Below are positions 1 to 13,800 of a stretch of 64,000 nucleotides of DNA, in pieces. The stretch's first letter is position 1. Each line of letters opens with the position of its first letter. The notes below the pieces were generated by a model that was not told the origin of the DNA, ran no database searches, and saw only the letters and a list, made by a program, of their open reading frames with translations. The translations under genes and the position numbers were made by a program. Source of the DNA: Acanthopleura granulata (taxonomy: Eukaryota; Mollusca; Polyplacophora; Chitonida; Chitonidae); the NCBI GenBank assembly GCA_016165875.1, contig JABBOT010000014.1:11317871-11381870 (forward strand), given 5' to 3'.

Positions 1-212
1 TTGAAAATACCCAGTTACATTTGTTGGAAGAACAGAACAAAGCTGTTATGTGTAGCAGAGCAGTTTGTAGAGAGGAAAAAAAAATCCAAAAACGCACTCT
101 GTTCAGAAACCATAATATCATGTGAAACAGACACCAAACGCATGCAGCAAACAGAAATGGCACACTTTCTGAATATGCTTTCAACAGCTAGGGCCAGGGT
201 TAGGCCCCAGTG

Positions 213-535
213 TCATGAAGCTCACTTACCTAGGTATTCCCTTAACTGCCATGACAACGTATGTTGTAGAGATAGGAAGTGCACTTAGGTAAGTGCTACT
301 TAGCACAAAGTATGGTAATATGCTGGTATTTGAAATAATAGCTTCTCATTGGCCACTTAGTATGGAGAAATTCATTTGCCTCGAGTTAGCGGATTTAGTT
401 TCTTTAAAATATAAATAAATTCTCTCTTTTTGGCCATCGAAAGAAGAGAGAGATTAAGCAAACTAAATCCACTAACTCAGGGCAAATTAATTTCTCCATC
501 CTAAGTGGCCAATGAGCGTATTGCTCAAACATCAG
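213..535. repeat. Foldback/MITE-like inverted repeat
   Basis: The arms 347-401 and 460-514 are 55-bp inverted repeats with about five mismatches, flanking a 58-bp loop. Looser pairing continues outward. The adjacent segment 213-315 is shared with 34669-34768. No coding potential is seen. Otherwise 1-779 is intronic or upstream sequence with C-rich (560-600) and C/A homopolymer runs (649-669). Confidence 0.6.
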
Positions 536-779
536 CGTATTGATTGATTTGTTGGTTAAGTCGGGGCAAATTACCCCCTCCCCCACCCCCACAGCCTTCC
601 CGCCGTTAGCAGAATAGTTTTTTTTATTCTCTTTCTTTGTCTTCGACGCCCCCCCCCCCAAAAAAAAAATAAGAACTGAAAAACTGTCCCTTCTGCGGTT
701 CCGTAGACAGGATAAAAGTGTTGACAACTGTAAATCTCCAGCAAGACACTTCACTCAGCTGTAGAGGTTTTATTCCCAG

Positions 780-920
780 CCAAATGTCCATCGGAAGCCC
801 CTGGTTTGACGTCATGGGCGCCTGAGAACGATCGGACGAAGGACGTGGTGATCGGTGAGGGGATGAGATATCGACTGGAGAAGTCTGTGGACCTCAAGTC
901 AATCTACATTAAAGACGGAG
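780..920 (+). CDS. CEMIP: CEMIP-like exon 1 in window (start of G8 domain)
   Basis: The acceptor is ttattcccag and the donor is gtaagc. The exon begins with 2 nt of a split codon, reads KCPSEAPGLTSW and continues to SIYIKDG (residues 1-46), ending in phase 1. The CPxxxP..L..W pattern matches the segment just after the signal peptide in CEMIP, so only one short 5' coding exon may be missing upstream. Confidence 0.85.
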
Positions 921-3900
921 GTAAGCGTCCCGAGAGCATGTAAATCCCATTCTGACATAACCCTATTATATACGCAAAAGCATAGACTGAACAAAACAGT
1001 AAGTCTATCGACAGCATACGTTTGACATGTGAGTAAGACTGGTCTCGTGACATGTAACATAAATCTGTTCTGACAACAATCGTTTGATCAAATCATAACA
1101 CAATATTTAAAATAAAATATGAGACTGGAAGAACTTATGTATATTTTACCACTAGCGCATAGTGTTGACAGCAATTCAGGATCTACTCGTCATATCTATC
1201 ATAGCATGGGCATTATTTCCGGATATTCGCTCGTCACCAATCCTGGGATTTAGCACTGACACCGATCCTGGGATGTAACCCTGACACCGATCTTGGGATG
1301 TAACCCTGACGCCGATTCCGAGATATAACCTTGACACCGATCCTGGGATTTAATCCTGACACAGATCTCGGCACATAACCTTGACGCCGACCCCGTGATA
1401 TAAACTCAATAAAGGCCCCGTGGTATAGCCCTGTCACCGATCTTAGATATAACCTTGACACTGATCCTGGGGTTTAGCTCTGACAGCGATCTTGGCATAC
1501 AACCTTGACACAAATCTCGGCTTATTACCTTGACACCGACCCCTTGATATAATCTCATACCGAGGTATGGTATACCTTGTGGCATAGCTATGACACCGAT
1601 CTCTTGATATAACCTCGAAATAGACCCTGTGGTATAACCCTGGTGCCGATCCTGGGATATAACGTCTACACCTATCCGGTGATATAACCTTGACAGCGAT
1701 CCAGCGATATGGCCTAGAAAAGCGACTATTCTCCATGCACCACATTACACTGATGGCTACTTCAGCTCGATTCACTGTATCACTCTGTGTCATTAGTTAG
1801 ATGTTAATTCTTTGGGAAGCGGTGTTTTAGGTTCTTTTGGAAATGTGCCCTGCGATTATCGACTTGGAACACAATTGGCGCCAATTTGATGGGGTTTTGT
1901 TTTTAAAGAGAACTGGCATGATATTCGCTTTGTTTCTCACACCTTAGGGGAGTTGATATTTAACGACGGACCGGACCCCATCGTCCTGAAAGTGGAATTC
2001 ATAGACTTGAGGGACGGGGGAGCCCTGCACATCGGCAGTGAAGGATGTTACTATGAGGGCGAGGCCACCATCGTGTTCAGGGGCAAGTCCTTCGACAAGG
2101 ATTACGACATCGAGTGTGGCAAGAAAGGCCTGTGTGTACAAGACGGTGGGATCCTGGAGATACATGGCAAGGAGAAGCTGTCCTGGACTTTTCTCAACAA
2201 GCACTTGTGGGCCGGTAAGGGACCCTGTTACCCTTGTCCGTTTTATCTTTTTCTAAGTGAAACTTCACCATGATAAGTACATGTAGCCACAGGTAAACAT
2301 GATTTTCGGAACATTTTGGCAACGCTTTACCCTTCTTTGTCCTGTTTTGGACTTTTCCACACAGATTTTTGGGACATGTTTTCAATACCATGGGATATTC
2401 TGAATTGAAACTTGGTACATGACTTCTGCTGTGGAATTTGACTTTGCTTTTATTCGGACAGCTCGAACGTTAGCCGTTTTCTCAGCACCGATACTTTCAG
2501 AATGCTTCTTTGAGATTATATTGGGTGCGTTGAGCAAAAATTGACCACTGAGCCTACTGCCTAAGAATACTGAACCAGCACCCCCCATCCCACCCCACCC
2601 CTTCGGAATATTTAGGTATCACATCCCATGAATTCATGTTGCCTGTCTTGAACATTTACTACCATATCCGACGGGTTACTTTATCTTTTAATGTTTGAAG
2701 TTATTTATTAGAATCTGTATGGAATTTTTTAAAAATGACATGTTCTCAATATCAGAATTATAGTGTCACAGCCTATATTTCTGTGACAGATCGGTATCAG
2801 AATCCAAGTAAATTTATAGTACTGTTTCACTGGAAGGAAGCCTGCGTGGCTTATCTCGCCAGTGCAGTGCAGTGACCCAGATGCCTCTCACCAATGAGAT
2901 CGCTGTGAGTCTAAGCCCAGCTGGCTTCTTCTCCGGTCGTACGTGGGAGGTCCGCCAGCATTCCTGCTCGGTTTCCTTCCCACATTTTGTTGGCCGCCGT
3001 CGCATGAGTGAAATATTCCTGAATACGGCTATATACTGTTTCAAGGCCTTGCAGTGCTCGGCCTGTAGGTGTTCAGATTTAAGTCATGGCGTCGTTTTAA
3101 AATGCTTTATCTCCGGCCGTACGTGGGAAGGTCCGCCTGCAACCTGCGGATGATCGTGGGTTTTCCCTGCGCTCCGCCCGGTTTCCTCCCACCATAGTGC
3201 TGGCCGCCGTCGTATAAGTGAAATATTCATGAGTACGGCGTACTCCACAGCATTCAGATAAATAAATAAATAAAAAAGTAAATAAATAGATAAATAAATA
3301 AATAAAAATTTAAAAAATACTTTATCATACAAGTGAGATTAAAAGTCCCGTTTTCACCATTTTTCAAAGGAGGTGGCTTAAGCGCTGTTTGCATCATGTA
3401 CGATTGTGGCCAGCTCCCGTGTAAATGTGAAGCGGTTTTCTTAAACCAAAGCCTTCAAGTATTAATCGTACGTGTACTCTAATGGAAGTAAGTGATGGTA
3501 ATCCATATATTTCGCTGCAAACTTTCCAGTACTTAATATGTTTATTTTAATTGATACCTCAATACCCCAAACTCAAGAATTTGAGCGGTGGTTAGGTTTA
3601 TGGATAGAGAAAACGAGTTTCGAGTGCTCCGACTAAAACACCGACCAACAACTAACTGACAAACCACAGACCAGTCCCAAATAACCAGTTTCGAACACCT
3701 GACCTCGTTCACCAGTCCAGACTGGATAATTACTTTAAAAAATGCTGTAATCCGCATATTTCAGGAAAGGATGTGAACGTGCTGACGTTGGAAGATAACG
3801 TCTCGTCTTGGGAGGAAGGGGACAGGGTTGTGATCAGTAGCACCAGTCGGGACATGCACGACGCTGAGGAGTTTACAGTGTTGAGCTGTGAAGACTGCAT

Positions 3901-6900
3901 GTACAACCAGCTCAAAATCGGGGGTAAATGTTGCCAACAGCAACAACAACAACATCAACATCAACAATATTAATAAGAAGAATGCAAAGAGCAACAATAA
4001 AAGTAATTATTATCCTAAAGTGAACAAAGGGATAACTGTACCGTCGTATCCAGTATCCAGTAAAATCCTCATATAGTCAACCCGTCGCTATTCACATAAG
4101 GGGTAATCGTAAAATGTACTGATCTGACGATTATGCCATCTGTGACTCACTTGTTGCATGTTATACTGTTGTCAGGTTTGGTGAAACACGATCATTATGG
4201 GGCATTTTACAAAGGTGTGGACATGCGGGCTGAGATTGGACTTCTCACACGAAATGTGAAATTACGAGGCGAGATGGAAGCTCATTGCTATGGGAGGAAC
4301 TGGTGTAATTATTTCAGCCATGACACTTTTGGAGGACATCTCATGGTAATACGGAATCACATAATCAACTGCAATCCTATAATTCTGCGTTTAAGACATA
4401 ATGTTTTACGAGTATCATATTGCGGGTGTGTCACGTAAGTCATAATGCACTATGTCAGTCGTATTATGTGAGTGTCGTGTTACACATAATGCATTTTGTG
4501 TGTCGTATTACATGTGTCACGTAAGTCGTAATGCATTTTGTCCGTCGTACCATGTGTGTCACGTGGGTCATAATGCACTCTGTCTGTCGTATTACGTGTG
4601 TCACGTAAGACGTAATGCATTATGTCTGCATGTCATATTACGTGTGTGTCACGCATGGCATAATACATTTTGTGTGTCGTTTTAGGGGCTGTCCCCCTAA
4701 ATCGTTTAGTATATAAAGTAAATACCCATGGGAATAGGGCAATTCTTCGCATGTCACACTGAAATGGAGAGACTTTTCAGAGCCTCACATGTCACAGAGC
4801 AACAGGTGACAAGTCTGGTGGGAAGTCCGAAAATGAGGTCTTCCATTTTTTCGGTTAGGTGTAGCCGCTCGAACTTTGTTGTCAGCTGAATGAAAATTGT
4901 TTATACTTCTCGTCAAATCGCGCGACCTTTCATAGTAACATATATCACCTAAAGTATTTTGAGACTAACAAATTCTCTCAGCGTTTCATTTGTAAAGTAG
5001 GCTTCGAAATCGTTATGATAAAAGTGTAATACCCCATACGTTTTTCATGAGTGTACAACTGACATTTTTCTTGAAATAATCCACAATATAAATTAATAAG
5101 TATCTCTCTCAACGGAATCTAGTTTCACGTTGAAAGAGTTTGTTAAAGTGGATAATTTTCTGCGAATTGATGCCCCTCCCCACGCACACAAAAAGTCTTA
5201 CCCATCCTCCCCATCCTTGAGAATGGACGGTCATGTCGATGTTCCGCCCAGTTAGACATGTGACCAGTACAGAGGAATTCAAGTCGGTCGGTCACCTGTG
5301 TTATATTCACATAGATGTATAGATGTACTTTTAAGGATGGGCGGGATTATTAAACGGCAATCCTCTACGTCCCATCAAAAACAAGCTAGAAGGAATTCTT
5401 GGGTATGCTCGGGTGGATATGCCTTTTAAATGTAGGGCGGGGTGGGGGTGGGGGCATTTTCCTATAAGTCCGGCCACACTATCAATCCACTTATTGGGCA
5501 TACCTGTATAACATTTTGTAGAGCCAAGTTATGAAAGGTGAGAAAGCTTACAGAACTGAAAACTGGTCCGTATCTTAATTTAATTACATGTAATTTAAAT
5601 TTGGTATTTATTTTACTACGTAGTCAAAAAATAAACTTGATTATAATGACAACGCAACACTCCCCACAGGGCCAGCGGGGCTACTTTCGCTGTGGCAGCT
5701 CTCACCACGGCTGTTCGTGAGGGTGATAATCGGCTGTAAGGGTAATAAACAAACGAGTTCCACACCCTTCGTTTGACTATTCGCTCATTTTACTCGTTTA
5801 AGTTGAACCCGAAGTAAACGATTTAGGAGGACGGTGCCTTACGTGTATGTCACGTAAGATGTAATGCATTATGTGTGTCGTTTTACGTCTGTGTCACGTA
5901 AGTCATAATGCATTGTCTGTCGTATTACTTGTGTATCACGTTAGACATCCTGCGCTATGCGTGACACTTACCCCAGTCAGACTTAACTCCTAATAACACA
6001 TCTTGAATTCTCACAGTGCGTAAATTCTTCTGATAGAGGGGTAGTATCTCTCTGGAGACGTCAAAATGAATGAGAGTGGACAGTCCACCATAAGAGTTTT
6101 TTTGTCTGTTAATGGTCATTATCAACGTCAGGAAACATGCTGCCCCTGAGGACTACAGACGAAATCAAACAGGACTGGTTAATTGGGGTAGAATTATAAC
6201 GTTACAGTAGTCCTGAATAAGGATCATAAGGAAATAAAACTCGTCTACTCTGCCGAGACATTAAGACAGGCAGAACAACAAACTGTGAATGTGTAACTTT
6301 TTTGAACGGCTCAGCCGTTTTAAAAACAAAACTTCTCAACTGTAATATACAACCCGGAATAACTGACACAACGCATGTCTGTTTTAATACGAAAAATATC
6401 ATAGCGTTTTTTTTTTATCCTTCACGCCAGGTTCTGATGGGAAGCAAAAGCGCTCGCCTCGAAGGTATAGAAGTGGTAAACATGGGACAACAGGCTTTCT
6501 TAGCTCGTTACCCTATTCATTTCCACGTGCTTGGAGACGTGGGTGACCCAGATCTCTACAATCACAGAGTTTACGCCAAGAGTCTCTCCATACACCACTG
6601 CTTCAACCGGTGTGTCACCGTGCATGGCACAAGCAGCTTAGAGGCAAGTTCTGCGGATGGTCGTGGGTTTCCCCCGGTTTCCTCCCACCAAAATGCTGGC
6701 TGCCGTCGAATAAGTGAAATATTCTGGAGTATGGCGTAAAACACCAATCAAATATATAAAATAAATAGAAGTAACGTCCATTACCGTGTGATTCGCCTGT
6801 CCTGTTCGGCTTTCATATATGTACCCGTCTCTAGTTGTTATTTATTTCTTTATTTCATTGGTGCTTTACGCAGTACTCAAGAATATTTCACTGATAGGAC

Positions 6901-9900
6901 CACGGTCAGCATTATGGTGGGAGGAAACCGGGCAGGGCCCGAGGGGAACTCTACTTTCTATAGGGAACTCCGTGGCCGAAAAAAAGGGGGGGTTATGACC
7001 CCGCGCCTCTCACTGATGTGGTCGCTGTGAGTTCATGTCCAGCACATGATACTTCCTCTCCACCCGCACGTGGGAAGGTCCTCCAGCAACCTGCAGATGG
7101 TCGTGGGTTTCCCCCATGCTCTGCCCGGTGTCCTCCCACCGTCGTATAAATGAAGTACTCTTGAGCACGGCGTGAAACTCCAATCAAATAAAGAAATTAA
7201 GTTATTGTTTGTAAGATGAGGTTGCTAGTCGGTAAATTTTTTAAACGTTGCTCTGCGTACAATAAAAGCGTACATTAACAAATGACAACGTTGTACCTAT
7301 TCACAATATTCCCACATTCAGGTAAAAGACGTCGTTGGATACGACACTCTGGGTCATTGTTTCTTTCTGGAAGATGGAAATGAGCAGAACAACACATTCA
7401 CCCACAATCTAGGACTGGTCACTCGGCCTGGGACGCTCCTCCCAACCGACAGGGACGCTAGCATGTGCAGGGCGATACTAGGTGCTGTGTGGCCAGGATA
7501 TATGCCTGACCCTGAGGAATGCACGTAAGTGGGACTTTGACATTCCAACAGAGACCGAGGGATTTGTGTGGTTAAGATATAATGCACGTGATTTATTATG
7601 ACATGTGGCAGATTGGCGCTAGAAGGTTTACGCCATAGCCCAGAATGTTCTATGGAAACGGCGCGGGTCAGGCTTATAAGACGTGAGTCCTGCATGATGA
7701 CACAATAGTGTGGAAACACCACTTCAGAGCAATTCCCAAATGCTTATTGCGAATCGCGCTGCTTAAGGCTACAATGGATTTGCAATGTGGACCAAGCGAC
7801 TTTAATTTTTCGTAAAATAAAATATTTGTTTCAGGGCCGTATCAACCTTCTGGATTTCTCATCCGAACAACAACTTCATCGAGAATGCCGCTGGGGGAAG
7901 TGAGGTACATGCAAATTTTACAAAGTGAACTCAGTCTCATCCAATCGAATTTTTAAGGATTCTAAAGGAAACCGTCAAATGGTATGATTGTTCTTCAGTG
8001 TTTACGCTAATAATACAGATTGAAAAGACCTTGACGGTTACAGCTGATAACGAACGCAAAATGGGTTGGATGAATACTTTAAGACCTCACGCACACCCAT
8101 GCAAGTAAGTCGGCGTAGGTCAAGTCTAGCCCTTTCTTTTACGTATATCATGGTTAAGAGTTGACTGTCAAGCTGTTAGCAGCCACGCCGGAGATGTTAA
8201 AATTGTGTTGATTTGATTTATCTGTAGACTTGTTGACCTACAAGGCCTCTTTTTGTGTCGCCAAACTATGTCCAAATAGTTAAAAGTTTTATTTCCATTG
8301 GTTGATATTTTAAATTGGCAAATGCTGCTGATAGTGGTTGTACAGGAATTTTGGTGGGCCGGGGGGTTCGAAGTCAAGGATGCTAGTTTTAGTTCTCCCT
8401 GAAATGTCGGACATGACACGTTAGGACACTAACACTTTATCCGTCTTATTGATGGATAATTATGTCGTCAGTTGAGGCAATGAAATCTGCGTCCGGTAAA
8501 CAAGCTTGGGCGTTTAACATTATGAATTTGAAATAGTGATTTAACGGCATTCTCTGTGGACTAATATGTACATAAGTTCGCTGAGCTTGTGACGTTACGT
8601 GCCACGGAAGAACAAAAATGAAACTAGTGCAGGTAGCTTGACACATTAAAAGAAACAGAATATACCCGCAGTTTGTAAATCGTAAACCACTGAAGAGATT
8701 TTCAGTTAAATGATTTCCCAATGGTTTCTTCACCTCGCATGACTACTTTGGCTTCACACCTGTTGCTTTCAGGAGGCCGGGTTTTGGTTCATCTTCCATG
8801 AGCGCCCCACGGGGTACGCACCGGGCACCTTGATTCCATTCGCAGCCCTCAGGAGCCCCATGGGCACGTTTTACAAGAACAGGGCGCACTCCAGCAACGT
8901 AAGTTAGGTGCTGACAATCCGTCATTTGCGAAGTGAATAGAGGGCATTGTCGCCATTCGTTTCATTATTAATGTATGCATGCTTGCGTTTACGTCAACAA
9001 TGGGAGACCCTGACGGGCAACACAAAGGGTCCAAATCGCAGAGAAACACATCGTTTCAGGTTGTGACGCTGCTGTGTTTGTGTACTACCAAAGTGCTTTG
9101 AGAGCACACATGCACCTAGACTTGTGACGTAATCCAAGAAAGAACAAAGGAGCACATGACTTTGAACCCCTTTTTTAAAGGCTGGCAGGAGCGGGAAGGC
9201 CTATTTACGAGAGCTGGATTCGAACACACGAACTTAGTGACTTGACTGCGCTCTCGAGCCAGCACATTTACTGTCTGAGGCAGGGAGTGGAGCAGATGAC
9301 GTCCGTGCTATAGATCCACAGATTCTCAAGTGCATAGATAAACCGTTAAAAGCTAATATTGACGAAGTAGTCACATTTGACCAATGGAATTGTTGTGAAA
9401 TTTAAAATGGAAACTTGAAAATGTTTGAATGCGTTTAATTTAGTGGAAAAAGTCGAACAAAATCAGTGAAGGTATTTTCGGACATTGTTTTTAATGACCT
9501 TTTCTCTCACCATAACTTCATTTTTGTTCGGTCTTTCTCTTTAATGATTTTCGTTCAGGTTGAATAGCTTGAGGATTCCACTGGAACAGTAAAGGGCAAA
9601 GTTTTTAATTGTAATCCGTAAACAGTCACAGAAAATACTTGATAGCGCTTGCCTGTCTTGCACCCGCAGTATGGACTCTACATAGACGACGGGGTGAAGA
9701 TCACAGAGAGCTCGGAGTTAGAACCTCAGGAATATCTGGCCAGGCAGCCTGCCGAGTGAGTTCCTCCTTATCATATCATTAATAGCTAATTTTGCATGTG
9801 ATGTTCCCTTTACTGACTTATCCATGGAGGATTTGAATGAATGAAGGATTTATGGCTTAACGCCACGTCGGCAGAATCTCAACCATATCGTGGCGACTGA

Positions 9901-10796
9901 AGGGCTTGGGCACAGTGTTTCAAATAGGCATTCCGGGTAGAAAAATCTTACGACCACTCTCCAAAACAACACTCCGCATAAACCACTAAAGAGCTAAGAT
10001 TATATTTTAAGTCCAAAATGAAGACGGATTCATTCAAAGAGGAGCATTTTTCCAACCCCAGCATTCTAGGGAGTCTGTAAGTTGTGACTTCATAACCACT
10101 CACATGAAGGGTTAGAATAAAACCCTAACTGAGGTAAACTGACAACAGGCCGGATTTCACTGCTAACGTGCGACCATTTGTCAATTATCACACTGTCGTT
10201 GCCGGTCTGGGTTTACTCTCTGTGCTGTAATCTTTGATATTCTGACGATCGTCGTTACAATACACGTTACCAACCTTGGCCGTTTTCATGAAGAACTGAA
10301 ATATTGAAAGGACGGGTGATTATGGCTTTGGCAGCTTTTTGGTAAAATCGTGACGAGGGCCAGAAAACAGTAAATTCTGAGATGAATTTCCTTGAAAATC
10401 ACTGCCCTTCTGTCAAAACTAGATCCAAATTCACCTTTGTCAGGCGGTAAAAATACATGCGTTCTATGTGGAAAAGTTCAGGAGTAAGCATGTCAAGGGT
10501 CACAGGCTTTCTCCAAGCACTCTGGTTTTTGCTTGCATTAAACATCATAACTAAATTATTCTTGAGTGAGTTCAAGCCCACCTCACGCTGGTTTCCTCTC
10601 CGGCCGTACTTGGGAAGGTCTGCCAGCAACCTGTGGATGGTCGTGGGTTATCCCCAGGCCCTACCCGGTTTGCTCTCTCCATAATTCTGGCCGCCGTCAT
10701 ACAAGCGGAATATTCTTGAGTACGGCGTAAAACACCAACAAATAAATAAATAAATAAATGAATAAATAATATTCTTGAGTACGCCGTTAAACACGT

Positions 10797-10834
<38 letters not shown>

Positions 10835-13800
10835 TAATCTCCTTTGCTTGTACAGATACTCTCCGCACAAAGACAGAGACACGTCCAAGCCACGTGTCCC
10901 TGCTAGGATTGAAAAGTTCACCACGTTTAAGAACAACCAGGGTATTCAGGCCCGCGGAGGAGATCTGCTCGTCACGGACTCTTGGTATGTATTCTTCACG
11001 GGTGTTCATGTATATAAGAGTCGAAACAGACATTAGCATACCAGTCGTCAAATTTAATGCAAACCTTCGTACGTGTAAGAGCAACGTAAGTGTAAGTTTA
11101 CATCACAACGATCAACACAAACCACCAGAGAACTAAGAGAGTGTACCAAATAAGAAAATACATAGGAATGATTCCTACAAGCAATCAGTTGCCAGTGATA
11201 ACGGAAGTGGAAAACACGCTTGGAAGCCTTAATTTTATTTTATTCTGGAATTCACAGCCGAAATGACCGAGATCCAGATTGCCATCTGTAACGATTCTGA
11301 GAGGTTAACGGCGATGTTATTCTGTAGGGGCATGACCAACCGATGTCTGAGGTAGTTTCCCACTACAATGCTGTCAGTAGTCGAATAAAAAAAGAAAAAT
11401 ACCTAAGTATGGTATGAAACACCAATGAAATAAATAACCCCGGTTTTTGTTTTCTTTTTAAGGTTTTCAGACAACCTAGCTGCTGTCCAGTTGTTCAGGT
11501 AGGAGTTCGACCCTGAGATTGTTCCGCCCTTTTTGTTGTGTAGTATACATTAGCTCTAAATTTAAGAGCAAATAATTGCCGGTAATAACCCGCCTCAAAT
11601 TTGAAGAAAGACGCTAAAGCCAACCCCAAAGGAAATATGAAAGCAACACATAGGGCGAAAATTAAATCATATTTAATGTAGGTATTGTTAGTGTCCTTCG
11701 CCCGTAAATACGATCGCCGCCACACAAAACTCCAAATAAAAATGTCAACGAATTATTAGACGACTATGTAATGTTTGAAATTCAAATACTTGGCCATGGT
11801 GATCTCATTTTACAAATCTGATAACAAAGCTTTAAAATTTGAAACTTGTCTTAAGAATAAACATTAGACAGCCTTGTTCTTTGAGGACGGCCTGTTGGTC
11901 AAGCCGGACGAGCAGTATATGTGTTTTCTGCATATTAGGCACTTGAGGTTTTCCCATAGGCCTACATGCACACACCCCGACCATAGGCTGGCCTGTTCAA
12001 ATCCTGTTCTTGCAAATTCCAGAGTACTTTCTCAGGGCACTGCTCGACTGTTTCCGCTCATAAATGCAAGTGAAATTGTCTTGAGAACGCTATAGTAAAC
12101 AACTGTGTGGTGAATAAATAGCAAAAATTATAAGGACCCAAGGTGACATAGCCACTTGCGTTCACAATTACCGATTCACTTTTTCCCGTTACCCAGCTCT
12201 CCGTCGTTCCCGTACGACAGTGGATCTCACCAGAGAGTGGAGAAATCCACGATAATTGGTCACAGTAATAATGACGTCAGTGAGAACAAAGAGTAAGTCA
12301 CTTGGCATGGTTACACATTACGCGCTGTAAAAGCTACCACCCGGAACTCTTAAAATGCGTGGTTTTTGTTGTTATTGATAGTGTACTTCTTGACCGTCGG
12401 GTGCATTGTTTGTGACCTCACATTAACAAAAATTTCTTGTGCAAGACCACGGGACTATCTTAAATAAACCAGATAAAATCAAATGGGCCACTGGCCGCTG
12501 CATCTGAAATTTATTTATTTATTTTTGATTCATTTGTTGGTGTTTTACCCCGTACTCAAGAATATTTCACTTATACGACGGCGGCCAGCATTATGGTGGG
12601 AGGAAATCGGGCAGAGCCCGGGGAAATCCACGTCCATCGGCAGGTTGCTGGCAGACCTTCCCACGTACGGCCGGAGAGGAAATCAGCATGAGCTGGTCTT
12701 GAACTCACAGCGACTGCATTGGTGGGAACCTTTCGGCCATTTCGCTGCGATAGCGCGCCAGCCGACTGAGCCACGCAGACCCCCTGTATCTGAAATAGCT
12801 TCACTATTCATTACAGGCCGTCGTGTAAGTTAAATATTCTTGAGTACGTGATAAATCACCAAATAATGAAATAAATAAATGTAACAAATATAACAAATAA
12901 ATGAAATTCAGAATTTCCATTTATAAAGTATTCTTAAAGGGCGATGACCCCAACACCTTAAACTATACATTTGCACCTCAGGAGAATTTCTTAAACTGTC
13001 AAATGAAAAGGTATAAGGGTGCATCTCGACTACTTCGACTACCATAAATGTAAGTCCATAAGGCCGATTATCAAAATCTAGAATCTCTATTGACCAGGTG
13101 TGATATGCTATGACTATTGTATGTTTTTAAGTGCTGATGGTGTCCAGTTCTTCCAAGGCCCCATCGTCATTACGAATTGCACCTTTTACGACTTTTACAC
13201 GTCTGACGCCGCAATTACCTTTATGGAAGGTGTGGATGCTGAGGGTCATATGAGTGTTCTCAGCTCTGTTTCCGATCTTAGGTTCGGTCAAGAGGTAAGT
13301 TCTCATCTCTGTTTCTGATTTTAGGTTTGCTTACGAGATAATCTCTCTGCCCTGTTTCCAATTTTGTCACGGAATAAGTTTTCAGTACTAGATCCAAACT
13401 TAATTAATATGACGAGGTGATTTCTTCACTTCTTCACGTTGTAGTGGAGGTACAACGAACAGAAAAAATTTTTTTGAAAGATAGAAAAAGGAAGAAACAA
13501 ATTAGAGTGATATATTCCATTGGGATTAGTTTTAAACACAGTCCGGCTAAAAATGCCGGGTTAGGAATTTCATTGTAACACATGCATTACTTTTGCAGAC
13601 CACACGGTTTTCGATTGGCCGAGAACCAAGCAACGACGGCGAGAGGACAAGAATTCTGCTAGATGAGGACGGGTCGCTGTCGGGATACCCCGAGGCCTAC
13701 ATCATGAACAAAAACAACTGGATCAGCCGACACGCAGGATGTATCCAGAGCAAGGACTGCGCTTGTGCTGTCTGTAGTGGGAACTACGGTTCGGTGAGGA

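Noticed and set aside
1953..2273. Treating the exon 2 frame as a separate small gene
   Set aside because: It is exon 2 read through into its intron. The true coding part ends at 2214 at a GTAAGG donor.
4452..4685. Cys/His-rich 77-codon frame resembling zinc knuckles
   Set aside because: It is a translation of the 42-bp minisatellite.
11872..12095. Possible extra CEMIP-like exon (frame starting LFFEDGLLVKPDEQYM after a cag)
   Set aside because: Its phase does not fit between exons 11 and 12, no donor keeps the frame, and exons 11 and 12 already join to give continuous family similarity.
12690..12784. tRNA gene (box A and box B visible on the minus strand)
   Set aside because: It is the head of a SINE, lacking a proper cloverleaf and continuing into the SINE body. 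The same applies to the other SINE heads and to 54.9-55.4 kb.
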